The notes beneath the pieces were generated by a model, which was given only the letters and a program-made list of their open reading frames with translations, searched no databases and had not been told where the DNA came from. The position numbers were made by a program, and so were the translations under genes. From the NCBI GenBank assembly GCA_001695595.3, contig MBPM02000007.1, positions 1,488,001 to 1,552,000 on the forward strand: DNA of 64,000 nucleotides, given 5' to 3'. Positions 1 through 12,442 of this stretch are shown in pieces. The stretch is from Plasmopara viticola (Eukaryota; Oomycota; Peronosporomycetes; Peronosporales; Peronosporaceae). Every line of letters starts with the position of its first letter. Position 1 is the first letter of the stretch.

Positions 1-2400
1 ATGGTGCAAATGCAGGTGGATAAGATTGAAAGCCATCTGCGGAGAACATGCTGGAGCTTGGTAATGCGCATACACCGTGTTCTTCAACAGAATCTTGTCA
101 AATCTCCAAGGTATAAACAAGTGAAAAATGCAGAGTTACGGTGTTATTATGCTCACGTCAGGATTTTGATAGCGGGTTGCAAAAAGTATTTACATTCTTT
201 CAAGACGAGGCTAACAAGTGACAAAAATTAAAACTAGAGAAGGAGCAGGAGCGATGAAGTATGTAAGATGATGGTAAGAGTCTGGCGACAGAAGCGGCTA
301 CAATTAAAACACATGTACCGCTAATGAAAGAGACGTGGGTGCATGACATGTTGACTAAAGCAAGGTTAGTTTGCAGCACAATGAGATGCTAGAGCGGTGT
401 TGAAGCGACATTTTCTGCATGTAGTCAGGACGTGCGAATCAGTTGTATCGGTCACATCAAGTGATACTGATAAGTCTGCCTTGTTTAAGCTGAAGAAGCT
501 ACTGCTCGAAGTAGCAGTAGTTGTACGATTGAGGTTTCGTGGCGAGATAGCCGTTTTAATGTTGGTGTTCAATGTCAGCCAAAATTCGCCGATGCTCAGC
601 TGCATCAATTTCTTAAGAAATACAATTGCGACGCATGTCGCCGGCATACCTTTCACTCCTTGACAGCAACAAATCACCAATCTGATCATGCTTAAATACA
701 ACAGCCCAGCCTTCATCAGAAATGATGCTATATCGCGTCCAATCGTGACAGCTCTAGTTTCTCATTTCATCGATAGCAGAGCTTTTATTAGGGCTGTCCA
801 CTTACCATCTTGCGTACGTGTCACAGATAGACCGATTTGTCAAATGTGTTTCAAACTAGGACCCAGTCGACAAGGTATTTTCGGCTGAAATTGATATAGC
901 GTCATTAATTGTCGCTCTGTCGACGCGTGGGCTTACCGACGTCATTGAGCTTAATGCTCCAACACACCCGGAAGCTCAAAAAAAAGACGAAGATATTGCG
1001 ATATGGTCGAACGAGCTGTTCAGAGACTTAAACTTCATACACACTTGTCGTGTAGCTCATACGTATTCGTTGCAATTTTGACCCAGATATTAGTTGCTCT
1101 TGGCCTTAAAAGATATTTGATTCAGTTGGTGCAGTGGCTAGCTCGTTTCACGGAATGCTACAGCCGTGCGCTTTCAACCCTTCTCTCAGTGGCTGCGTAT
1201 AACTGAGCCCACTCCACATCCACGGCTAAAAAACGCTAATTTTTTTAATTCTCTCGATCAAAGAAGACGTCTTGATCTGTATTCTGGATTTGATCAGACC
1301 ATTTGACTCGATCGTACATTCGGCTTAAATTATCGAAATGTTTTAATGGCTCTGAGAGCTTAACGTTTATAAAATTTAGGCCACTTTCTGCGCGTTGAAG
1401 AGACTTGAAATAATTCCAGCTATTATTATTTGCGGCAGAGCTTCTACAATCTTCTCCTTATCCGCATTTTTTTTGCTGCTATCGGAACTTTGGCCTAACC
1501 ACTGATTTCCATATCTAAGAATGCTGTTAAAGAAATACCAGAAAATGTCAAGCGTTGCCTTTGATCATGTGTTCGAAAATTTTCAGATGTATGCAATAAA
1601 GCCGTCGCCCCTTGCGATGTGAAGAACAATGCGGATGATTTATATCCAACCTCAAGGCATCCTTTCCTCCATGATAAAAAGTGCGCACCTCGCATTCGCA
1701 AGTAGGCTATCTCGTAACTATAGAAATGCTCAGGAAATTATCCGAACAAAGTTCGCGTCCGAGAGTAAAACAGCACGGCAGACGGCCACTTAGTTACATG
1801 CTTAAATACCTGATTAAGAAAAATGTATGCAATTCACACACCGTGCGCGCAATTGGCATCAGCCGTGCATTCAAAGATGGCTGAAAGACAAAACATGAGT
1901 GCAATTCTGCGACATATGTGTGTCTCTTACTATTATGTACTGCCGCGCGGCAAACATTCTAGATGAATCACCGTTTGACAATCTGATTGCCTATACATTG
2001 CTTACTGAGAATCATCGTGCGCGTGATGAACAGCCTTTTTTTAGACGACTGTGATCGATCGTAAAGCTTACTTTGCCTCGGCTTCTAAATAATGATGCGC
2101 TGGACGATGTGCTAAAGGAAAAGGTTTATGAGCGAGATCTCTTCGAACCGATCAAGCGTCACCAAAAGCCGATCGTGTTCAAGATTACAATGCCTGATAC
2201 AAGAATTGAAGGTTAAGCCGTGATCGCTCTGATCCACTCTGAAAACAATAGCGACTCCGTTAAGAAAAAAATAACTTTGACATCGACTTGCAAAGAGTCT
2301 ATCCTGCGACAGAGAATTGGTTAGAGATTATTAGAATGCCAGAGCGATTGGGTTGGATCACCTCGGCTTAAGACCGTGAACGATATTTGCTCTGCAGACT
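1..2400. other. Decayed repeat sequence, possible Ty1/copia gag trace near 885-1086
   Basis: No intact gene is visible. The only readable stretch is on the plus strand at about 909-1086. It contains a segment like RGLTDVIE, followed by W-x-N-E-L-F and then C-x-x-A-H. This loosely resembles the gag region of Ty1/copia polyproteins, where a W-led domain and a later C-x-T-A-x-x-M-W motif are usual. The match is weak and the frame closes at 1086. Other frames are short and unrecognised. A second readable but unidentified stretch lies near 1950-2215. Confidence 0.3.
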
Positions 2401-3390
2401 GCAGATGGTCAAACGACAGTCTAGCACTCTCACCACTGAGAATAACACCGCTACAACAAACTTCACTGATAAGAACATTTTGACACGTCGGCGCTAGCCC
2501 CCCATCCAACCGATAACTTTTTCGATGGAGCACGGGCACATCTTATCTATATTAACAGCAGTAACTGCATGTGTAGGTGAATTCCAAGCCCGTAAAAGTG
2601 GCAAATTTCCAATTTAAAATTTCGACTTGCTAATTCTATCCATTTGGTCAAAGTATTCGTTCCGGAATTCTTGACCAAAAGGATAGAATTAGCAAGTTGA
2701 TATTTCGTTCAGAAATTCTTGGCTTTCAATGATCCATTTCAAACAAAGTCTTCGATTTGTTTGCGCAATGTGGATAAGTTTATATCAGCGAGCAACTTGG
2801 CTATCGTTTCTCCATCAAGCCTTGAGCCACGATGCGGTGGCGATAACGAACTGCAAGGGTTATTATCTTTTTCATGTAAAGCGGCGTGTAGCATGAACGG
2901 TATTATTTTATGCGGTGATCATCTGTTTTGAGATGGTCTTTTGTGGACATGCAAGCCTGATGTCGAGCACTATAAAATTGCTCTTTTGGAAAAAGCCGGG
3001 CGCCGGGCGTTTTCGACAAAGCCAAATGATTCAAGCAGCTAAGGGGTACGATCAAGAAAGAGCGCTGCTATTTCGACATCATCTTCTGCGTCCCACATAG
3101 CTGCTGAAAGAGTTATTCTGCTCAGTCGGTCAGCAAAGTTCCACCGATTTAGTGCTGCCTGACGAGGCATGTGACCTGGCAAGCACACCAATGGCTTGCT
3201 AAAAATGTAATGGGAACGACATAATTGTCAATAGTCCGGCCTATCTCGGCGAACATTTCACACTTCAGCACGCTTTGCACGTGCACACATGTCCAAATAT
3301 ACTTTTATTGAGCTATCTCTAGTAAGTGCTTACCAAACTAGACGTTCTCTCTCGAGCGAGACTCTTATCAACGGTAAATCGTAGGCCTGC
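2400..3390. repeat. Left edge of effector cassette unit 1 (non-coding spacer)
   Basis: This stretch is similar to 36.76-38.78 kb (unit 2) and 53.5-55.2 kb (unit 3). Anchors are the GTCGGCGCTAG run near 2490 (also near 36780), the AGTGGCGATAA-like run near 2840 (also 37830 and 54400), and the GCACGTGCxCxCATxTGT run near 3280 (also 38690 and 55150). No coding frame is shared by the three copies, so I read it as duplicated spacer. It marks where the first effector-bearing unit begins. Confidence 0.6.
2618..2704. repeat. Near-perfect fold-back (hairpin)
   Basis: Two arms of roughly 38-40 nt (about 2618-2658 and 2664-2704) are reverse complements with only a few mismatches. They share the core CTTGCTAATTCTATCC. 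Only a few bases separate them. No coding potential is associated with it. It could be a solitary MITE-like fold-back or the end of an inverted duplication. Confidence 0.7.
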
Positions 3391-4240
3391 TGCTAGATGT
3401 GACAAGATCACAGCATCTTGCACGAAGGGTAGAAGTACCAGACATTGTACGATCTTCCGACGATTATCTCATCGCAAATTTTCGTCTTAAAAGGTCAAAT
3501 TGTCAATAGATTGAATTAAGCCAATTTTTTTAGATTTTCTGATCTATATTATGCACTTAATTTGTCTCTTCAATTTGGGTATCCTGGTTCCGTTATTAAA
3601 CTGATGCATGTACATAACCTTTTCCCGTCCGCGTCGCTAACAAATGCAAAGCGAAACATGCAATAAAGATCGAGCAACGCAAAGCTTGTTATTGATTTTG
3701 AGCGAATTAGGTTGCCATTTTGCTTCATGCAGTAAATTGCAAAAAGTATAAATTCCGGGCCATTCATATCCACTTTGATAGTTCTTGACACACAAATTAT
3801 CCACTCAAAGCGCTGAACTTATTTGTGAAGAAATTCACATCTCGTAGTCTATGGCAAAACATATTTTTTTGCTGAACCACGCAATACACTTTGGCAACCA
3901 CGCAAACAGCGTGCTGCCTATTTCATTTGTAGCGAGCAACTTGCTGTGTTGCATAAGTTTTGCTGCAACACCTTACATTTGGTATGTATAAAATGCTTAC
4001 ATTTTATATTGATTTATTTGTGTAAATTAAACAAGCTAAGCTTTTTTTTCTACTGCGTCGTTGACACTAGCTTTTACCAATGCATTCGACGCATTCGTAA
4101 TACCTCTTTTAAAGCTTGGTATCTCAGCTTCTTTTCGGTATCAAATAGCAGCACTAGCGATAATAACGGGTATACGTAATGAGATCAGCGATAGTTATTA
4201 ACATTGCCCATTGGATACTTTATCTCTCCCTAATGGCGCA
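3390..4240. repeat. Duplicated non-coding block, copy 1
   Basis: This block is highly similar, in the same orientation, to 27480-28330. Shared runs include GCTAGATGTGACAAGATCAC near 3396 and the stretch around 3640-3790. Its right end also matches 8.05-8.25 kb. Short frames on both strands are broken in the two copies, so coding is unlikely. The identity of the block is unknown; an LTR or a non-autonomous element is possible. Confidence 0.6.
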
Positions 4241-5055
4241 TAGTTGATCAGATATAGGTCGTCGTTGTGTCGCGACATGAGCTAGCTCATAGGTTCACAG
4301 CGCAAAAAGCTCCAGTCAAAATATTCTGCTTTTCTGGCTACTTTTTATTTCGAGGTTATCTTCTGCGGGAAGGCAGATCCACCCGTCTGATTATGCAAGG
4401 GGTGAGGTGACTGCGCTGCAGCGTGTGATCTACTTAGATAATTAAATACTTAAAGTCTCAACACGTGATCATTGGTTGACGAGAGTAGACATCACCGCAA
4501 ATGGGTCTTTGTCTCTGACAGAGGAGTACTTCTAATCTGCTAAGATTTGAGCGCAATCTCTTAAACTCATTCTCCAGTATCTGCTTGAAGTAGAATAGCA
4601 CAATTTTTAAAGAGTGGGGCGTCATAACCGACACATGAACTTTTTTAAGACAAATCTAGACGCCTGTTACAGATTTCTCTTTATTCTTACAGCTGCCTCT
4701 TTATGTTAATCTCCAAACTTATCGTGTGGCTTTTTAAAATCAGTAAGGAGTGGTCTAGCCCCTTTATTCAAAATTCGTATGGTATATGTGTACAAGGCTG
4801 AGTCATTTCCTTAATACCTACGTCTTCAATGAAATTGACATTCTTGCTATGGCCGTAATTTATGCTGTATCTGCTTGGAGGCAATGCATTGCGATAAAGG
4901 AATTTGTAAAAGGATATTTCCGCCTAAACAAAGTTTGCGGGAGGACTATGCCCTCCACATCTGTTTTTTTGCGCTCTGTGCGGCAATAGACAAATAATAC
5001 ATCTTTGAATTGCGTCACCAGACGTAAGCACGTTCGAGCTTCGGCATGACAAGAG
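4241..5055. other. Unit 1 spacer, no gene seen
   Basis: The part near 4540-4600 matches cassette spacer at 39.28 and 55.69 kb (TTTGAGCGCAA). The part near 4280-4430 is similar, in inverted orientation, to 24.64-24.78 kb. No open frame has a recognisable product. Confidence 0.5.
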
Positions 5056-5352
5056 TTTAAAGCTACCGGAGTCCACGCGCTAGGACTAAGCTTTCTCCAA
5101 AGCGGAATGCTAGGAGCTATCCGACTCATATTAGAACTGTGCCGTACACATTATTACAAAATAGGGCCTTTTTGTCGGTTGGGCATCCAACCCCTCCGAA
5201 TTTTACACACCCAATCGAATGTGGGTTGGTAGGGCAGTGACACTATTGGATGTAATTTCTTGTTCACCTTAGTCGGTAGCCTCAATTCGGATCCATTGGT
5301 AATCAAACCAGATATTATCTCCTCCTGGGTCCAGCGACTAATCACTCGAGTC
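5056..5352 (-). mobile_element. tRNA-derived SINE, copy a
   Basis: Read on the minus strand, the head (from about 5352 downward) contains CTCGAG followed by TTAGTCGCT and then GGTTTGATTACC. These resemble the A and B boxes of a tRNA-type pol III promoter. The body and the 3' end (CCGGTAGCTTTAAA) match two other copies at about 23721-24030 and 25130-25444. A body motif, GGATGCCC, is shared with copy b. No protein is encoded, as expected for a SINE. Exact ends and target duplications are not resolved. Confidence 0.6.
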
Positions 5353-6400
5353 AAAGGGTTGCTTCATTTACTCTCTGGGTAAAAACCCTGTAGTGCTTAT
5401 CAATATTGGTGGCATGTCACTTATTTGCTCATATAGCTGCAAAAAATTTACGACTAGATCGAATGCCGTGTTATTTCGAAGCACATTTTTCCTAGAAATA
5501 AGCGTATGTGCTGGTATGGAAACCGCTTCAATCTTTTGATGAGAGTGTACAACACGTCACTTGCACTTTGTCGGCGTGGAGTGAAAAAATTATCTTTTCT
5601 TCTATCATTTTCGCCTCGTTCTTGTGTAAATGAAGCAGCAATGAAGTCGAATTGTGTCTTGAGTCAGTAAATGACAAACACATATATCAGGTTGTCAGTA
5701 GATGGCATACACATATATCAGGTTGTTATCGTCTCGTGAGATCAAATCCTGGTGTATTTTTACAGAAAAATAGTACGAATTTTACCAATAATGAACTTCT
5801 CTGGGCAATAATTGTTTTGTTTGTGTGTTTCATCCAATAGCAATGTTAAGCTGCCCTTCTTTTCTGGTCAAATGTTCAGTAATTTCAAGCTCTGTCAAGG
5901 ACATCATGCTTAGATTCAGTAGATTGTTTACAGACAATAAATAGTTGGCGACCGTCCGTACCGTTGAGCCTCTTGATATTTGATACATAGTCGAGCACTA
6001 TGGTCATTCAACGACTTGATCGCCTTTCACTCTACCTATCTGAAGCAAGACGCTCTGCGCTGCTCATGAAGCATCATGTGGTATCACCTTTTCTCTAAGG
6101 TTGCAAAGAAACTTTGGGTGTCGTTTCTATCTGGACACAATTTTGCAATGACACGTCGACGTATTCATTGACGTCTAACAGAGACTAACGCTCATTATCG
6201 CCCCTGCTCAAAATATCATTATACGCTCTGCTTGAACCAAAAGGAAAGTGCTTCAGATACCTCGCTGAATATGCCAGACCGGATATGCAGCGTGCGCCGT
6301 TCACGATGGAATTGCTGAGAGGTTTACGTGCTAATCAACAGGGTCGACCCTTTAATGCATCTAATCATATATGCAAAGTCTACTGTTTTTTATGAGCGTC
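5353..6400. other. No gene recognised
   Basis: AT-rich sequence without a convincing frame. It contains a direct repeat near 5680-5725, where an ATATATCAGGTTGT-type run occurs twice. A run ending in GAGATCAAATCCTGGTGTAT near 5740 recurs near 10080 in the flank of effector A. Confidence 0.5.
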
Positions 6401-7760
6401 CGTCATAGGGTAACGCGTCGCTCCCCATTCGCTTAAATGGTGCCTGTGATGGATCGACTGTATTGCGCAACTAAAGCTACCAATCAATTCGGCCTCGGCA
6501 TTCCGCACGTGCATACGTTTATTAGCTCACATAGTCGCTTTTATTATAGCTTAATGTGCGACCAAAAAAAGCGAAGCTTCCATTCAAACCGCGCATTTAA
6601 TCTGGCTTCACGTTCATCAGCATTCGAACAGCCGCGCCAAAATTTGCTGTCAAGCTCTATCAAGGGAGATAATCGTGTCACTTCACATGAACATCGTAGT
6701 GACCATGGAAGCTCTAATACTTCAAAACGCACTCCGCTAACAAAGTATTGCTGGCCATTGCGAAAAATTAGCGCCGAATGAGATATCTTGGCTTGGTCTT
6801 GCACGCTTGGTTTTGCACCCATTCAGTAAGGAGCGATAGCTCCTGCGCAAGCCACAAAAATCAGCCCTGGCGGTCAGACCTCGGACCTTTGAGGGGATGG
6901 ACTTTATATGGCCATTCAGCTTATATATTGTCGGGAGGACACCCAAAATGCTTTATGCAAGTCTCTGGATTGCATCAAGAGGTCAATTTCTCGTGCTATG
7001 CTACGATTCTAAGTGGCCACTCAAGGTATAATAATTGACTCTCTGTTTTTAGAGGATACGGTTGCGAACATTCGCCAGCGTTATTTTGCCTTCGATTTCC
7101 TCACAGACGTGGGTGCACCGATATGAAAAGACGTCGTAGACTCTATTGGCTTAAAATGAGGTGCAAGATCATTGAATCTCAAATGCTTTTCAGCACAATT
7201 GACATTAAAGGCTGAGTGCATTAACTTTGATAAATCGATAATGTACGTCGACGCAAGGTTTTTAGAAGAATATAGATTTCTGACAGAGAGTGCTTTGGTT
7301 TGCTTATATTACTGAGCCAACCGTGGCTTTTGGAATCCAACGACTTTAGCATCTCAAGACGACAACATTTCAATATTATATCAAATATTTACCCGATCGG
7401 GTCATCTTAGTGGATACGATTGCATCCCTTGCCCTGCTTCATCTTTTGAATCATCGTTTTGCAAGACCGAACAATTGCTTTTCAGATTTAAGACCTGTCC
7501 TCTAAGCATGCCTTTATCATTTCCGATAGTCGAAAGAGTAGTGAGTTATTTACTTGTAATATGCCTGTGAATAAGTGATATGAATTGTTGCTAGCAAGTT
7601 CGGTCATAGCAGACTTGTCGGCCCAAGCAGGTGGCGTCTTGGCACAAATACTGCACGGTGTGTCTTCAAGCGCTCAAACAACCCTTTACAATCGACTACT
7701 TGTCGGAGAATCTACAAGTGACATCACCAAGAGGCCTTTATTTAAACAAAAAGCGTAGTT
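6400..7760 (-). mobile_element. Decayed Ty3/gypsy pol 3' end, copy 1
   Basis: This stretch is collinear with 25.6-26.75 kb, where a minus-strand frame can be read as a gypsy integrase. The matching part here is about 7540-7740 (the segment equivalent to a C-A-K-A-P-x-x-W motif). Stops and frameshifts interrupt all frames. The left part (6400-7300) corresponds to the region downstream of integrase. I call it from its similarity to the second copy rather than from its own protein. Confidence 0.45.
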
Positions 7761-7849
7761 CTACCTCAAGAGTACCTGTTTGACACCAACGCTCCCAGAA
7801 GGCAATACTATAATCGCATTAGATTTTGTATTCTACTTACTCTGACTAG

Positions 7850-8750
7850 AATGGATGATAAATGCACCATCTCGGCCAAACGGTTTAACATCCGTAGACC
7901 CCTTAACCATACGGCAACTCGAAAAAAGAGGAAAAGCTTCTCGACTTTACACAGTCCACCAGCGTTTTTATATATGTGTGGATCTGACGTGAGAGCGAAT
8001 TATTATAGTCATTGGAAGGTTTGCAGGCCCTCACATACTTTGCTACCTGTAAAAAGTAAAAGGCTTTCTTTTAGCGTAGATAGACTAGCTATCTCCAATG
8101 CATTCGACGTATCCGTGACAACTCTTGAAAAGGTTTGCATTTGAACTTTTTTGGACTTCACACGGCAGCACTGAAGTAGTGAGGAGAAATTAGCGGTACT
8201 TATTAGCATCACCGATCGGTTGCTGTATCTCTTTTCTGTGTTAAATGGGGCTTAGTCACTCTCCGAGCCTTCTGAGCAAAAGTAGCCTTTGAATTGATCC
8301 TCAACAGCTGTAATCTCTTTTTTGTGATAACGCAAGAGCCACTTCACTGCTGGTATCAACTACTGCAGCTTTATATGATTGGAAGGGAATTGTTCTGACA
8401 GAGTGCGCTCAGCACAAGAAGCTCGAATTGAAGAACCTAAGAACTCATCATATCTACTTCCTTGTTTCAAAGCCACTTGCAGGTGCTCTTTATTTCTCTG
8501 AAGTCTTTATATAGTATAACAACCTTGCACTTAAATAATTCTGATATGGCTAATCTATATACAACTGCGACTTTTTCGATCGTTTTGCAGATTTTCATCG
8601 GAGCATTTCACTATTGCAAGGATAAAGGCTAGCGCATTACGTCACACTCCACAAGAAGTGATTCTGTTTACTTTGGCGAGCTCGGCAAAAGGGTTAAAAT
8701 AATCTAATAAAAATATTTATAATCACACAAGTTAATCTTTGCCACCAAAC
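7850..8750. repeat. Duplicated non-coding block matching 26.9-27.06 and 28.2-28.8 kb
   Basis: The stretch 7920-8060 matches 26930-27065, and 8090-8700 matches 28200-28800. Runs such as GCTGACGTGAGAG-like, GTGATAACGCAA and TGCTGTATCTCTT-like sequence are shared. In the second location the two halves are separated by the 27.1-28.2 kb block, so that block was either inserted there or deleted here. No product is recognised. Confidence 0.5.
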
Positions 8751-9900
8751 TTTGACTTGAAGCTAATGCACCGCCGCTTTCGCCAATTCATAAATTATTT
8801 TATCGATAAGAACAATGTTGATGGTGTTCGGTGCTTTACAATACTGCAACTTGGCTTTAGAGTATAATATGCAAGAACTTTACTATTTAGTCAGCATCGT
8901 TATTTAAAAAGAATTTGGCTAATCGTACCAATTTTGCATTTACACTACCACCAACACCTCACATAGTAGTACTACATCTCTTAATAGTATCAGCTGAAGG
9001 GATCGGCATGCAGCTTCAGTAGTATTCTTTGTTGCTCTATTTGATACAGCACTCACCCTCTACCCAAATAATTAAACAATTGCAAGACATTTCTTAGCTC
9101 CACGAATTTTATTGATTGTCTGAGGTCACCAGCATGTTTTTGAGTGTATGTATTGGATTGAGTCTGAAAGCCCTACTTCTCACATAGAATAAGCACGTGC
9201 AATGTGCAGCTTTTTTTTACTTTTTATTAGTCTGGTAGACTGCGAAGCAGTTGACAGCATTATTTAAAATGTGGTCAAGGGGACAGTACATCGATCTCGT
9301 TAAAAAATCTTCCGAGAGAATTATAATATTCCGGTCGGCTACCGGATCTACCTCAATTACTTTAAATACTGCAAGAGCTCGATTGGCTACGTTGCTATGT
9401 TCTAGTTCTAGAAAACTTTGGTACTAATCTACCCGCAATCAGCAAATGATTGAAACCACATCTAGTTATGGTTGCGGCCGGCTGGCATTCAATCTGACAG
9501 CAGTCATATCGGCAGGATATTGGTGCTCAATCGGATCAAAAGAATATATGATCACTAATGAGGATCAAGGGTTATACATCTCACATATTCAATTTTTATC
9601 CCTAATTTGTACACGTATCTGAAGAGACTTTCAGATGGTCAATCTTACACACAAATCAAATACTGAGCAGATAATCGGGATGAGATCAGACTCCAAACGT
9701 TTTAAATGAGACAGGTTTTCTAAAGGTATTATGTGAACTTGGTAATTTCCATTAACGAACTCAAAGGCACTACACAGGCTGAACCATCATATAATGCAGC
9801 TTATCTCAAAATCGGTGTCGATGTCGATGCAATAGCCACAATTAGCTCATCATAAGCGAGTATGGTCTGCTACTTGCAATTTAGCTTTTTGTTTTTGAAA
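8751..9900. other. No gene recognised
   Basis: AT-rich sequence with stop codons in all frames. I found no repeat partner, RNA gene or protein motif in it. Confidence 0.5.
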
Positions 9901-12225
9901 ATCGGCGAGCTAAATGTTTTCTGATGTCTCCACAGTGCGCTTTACAAGCAATTCGTATTAAGAAATCAAATAAGGTCACACTTTTTTTTGGTAAAGGCCA
10001 CCAAAATTACTAATAGTACCTGGCTCTTTTAAGTCAATTTTATGACAAACACCTCATACCGCCAAAGGTGGATCTCGTGAGACCAAATCCTGGTATATAT
10101 CTATAAACTATAGTACGGATCCGACAGAACAATAAAAAGCAAAGGTTTAGCGGTTTGTTCAGTGTTCGTAAACCGCTTCTTTCGAGGATGATGTGAGGCT
10201 TATCGAGCCTTAAGGTAAAATGATCACTGCTTTGGCTATGGCGTTGACTTTACAAGCCATTTCGAGATCTGTTACGGACATTTTCTTCATATTCATACAG
10301 AGCTTCTGCTACCGGTATAGATTTCAGGCTTCAACTGCGACCTTATTTAATTTTAAAAGGGTACACGACTGAGCGCTAATGTAATTCACCGGCATGTTCA
10401 CTTTAAAATCTCCCCGACCCGCTCTACATAGTCATGCGTCGCCGTCCTTTTTATTTCCAGAGCCGACAGTCTCAAGGAGCCTTAACATGTCTACGTGTGA
10501 TACCTGCTCGGACACGATCGAACGTTTGCACTTACAAAGAAGTTTATTTAAAGCTGGAGGCCATCGTCAACATGTTAACCTTCTACTCCTCCTAGGGAGC
10601 AGTACGCGTTGGGCTGCTCAATGAGTGCCGTGCGTTGCTGACACAACTGACTTCTCTACGCATCGACTTCTTCCTAACACAATTGTACTTTGACACTCGT
10701 ACGTCAAATTTGACGTCTAGGAAAGAGCTTCGCTTATCAAGTCCCCGTCTCAGCGAAACATTAGTCACGTCACGCATTATAATATAATGGCAGCGCCCGA
10801 GTAGCCTCGGCCTATCGCTGGCGATGATATCTAGCAGATACAGCGAGCGCTGTTCACGTGGAACGCTACTAAGTGAGTGACATGATTTTCTAAGTGCGTC
10901 GCCAGGGCCTTACTACCCATGCATTGGCCTACCGCCAATCTTATAAACAATGTCTGCTGTTCCCTTCAAGCGTTACCTAGAAAATCGTAAGCCATTTAAC
11001 ATGCTTACAAACACTCTTCATGCAACGGATGAATGAGCTTTGAGTGGAAGAGGCTGCTGCACGCTCTCGCCGTCGATAAGTGCTGCTTTGAAGTTGGGGA
11101 GGCGACCGCCATATGGCACGATTGATCTATGACGGGTCAGCCAGCACCTTTGGAAGTATGTGAATAAGAGCGAAGAGGTTTCGATGCATGTCATATCCCC
11201 ACAAAAGCCAAATCCAACGATTCTTAAGTGCATCGAATGATAGAATATAAATTCAACTATATGACGGGGATACATCTGCGCCCTTTGTCCTATTATTTTC
11301 TCTAGAAATACTAATTTTCAATTTAAATGCTACGCACGGCCTGGGTAAAAGCGACAGATGTCGTTTGAACACTGCGCAAGCAACGAATTTTTTCCATTCG
11401 ACAAATTACGCGATGACGGAACATTAACACTAAAAGTAAGTCATCATGTCACATACTTACAACTCCAGTATTGTCAGTACTTGCGTCTCGTTCACGGCTG
11501 CCGCCACCCCATTACTATCATCCCGAAGACACTCACTTGCTCATGTTCATCTCATTTTGTTTCGTGCCACAGTTTAGCTCCCTCCTCAGAGGGTGCGTTG
11601 CTCTCTACAAAGGCCTAACACCATCAAATTGCATTTCAATTTATATTATTTTCGAACATTATATGCTATACTAGGAATGCTAATGTTTCACAAAGGAGTG
11701 TTCATATTGAAAGTTCAGATCTCGAATACGCCGGAGATGGTTTTAATAGCCTCCGCTAGCACTAACACCATGTTCTGTCTTTGGTAAAGTTATTGACACT
11801 TGTTTTTTGTGGCAGATTTGATGCATTGACCGGTTAGATTATTTGTCGACGCAATCTCCTGCAGTCCATAAGTCGTGACTCGTGAACATAACTACGTACA
11901 GAAGATGCAGCATGGTCGTCTGCGCTAAAAATACACCACTTTTACTTTTTCGGGAAAAAGTGCGGCCTCTACGACGCGTAGAAAATGTCAAGGAATGGTG
12001 TCCATTGGCTAAGACGGAGATACGTGTTGATGTACTGATTGTATTTGAGAGTTGTTGGCAAGAAATGTACTTAAATTCTAGTGGCCAAAATTGTAATTTG
12101 TATTTCTGTTTTCACATTTGATCCTCGCCCCTCATTGTGTGCTCGCTCTACTGTGTGCTTGCTTACCTTGTAGCGCTATCAGATCTAGTGCAGTACCTTC
12201 GCAGCTACCTGACGGTTTGGTGCAA
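9900..12225. repeat. 5' flank of effector A (unit 1), shared with units 2 and 3
   Basis: This long non-coding flank aligns with 39.9-42.3 kb (upstream of C) and 56.5-58.3 kb (upstream of D). Anchors include CTCAATGAGTG near 10617 and GCTAGCATCC-type sequence. The part from about 11650 to the gene is also present, inverted, at 18.2-18.78 kb beside effector B. Short frames in the three copies do not agree, so I do not call genes here. Confidence 0.6.
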
Positions 12226-12281
12226 GTTATTTGTATCTTCAAATTTTTGATAGTTTGCTAACTTACTATTTGACATCTTAG
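12226..12281 (+). other. Possible 5' UTR intron of effector A
   Basis: A 56-nt stretch runs from GTTATT to CTTAG, with a branch-like TGCTAAC. It aligns with 58-59 nt GT...AG stretches at the same place upstream of C, D and the 36-kb relic. The donor here is weaker than in the paralogs (GTTATT against GTAAGC or GTAAAC). The proposal rests on conservation of position, size and splice-like signals. Confidence 0.35.
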
Positions 12282-12442
12282 AGGAAGGAGCACCCTTCGC
12301 AATCTACGAACCATCTTCACTAAGGTTGCCTGGTGTGTACCTGCTTTCGTGGAATTTCTTCATTTTGCTTCTTCTTACACAATCTCGAGAACGAAGTCTA
12401 TTGAGTACATTTGCAATTTCGCGTCATAGTCAACTTTCCATC

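Noticed and set aside
397..716. Overlapping frames of 88 and 116 codons on opposite strands
   Set aside because: No motif, no paralog in the window and composition like the surrounding decayed sequence.
6437..6781. A 114-codon plus-strand frame
   Set aside because: It lies antisense to a gypsy relic, and its duplicate at 25.6 kb is not open in this frame.
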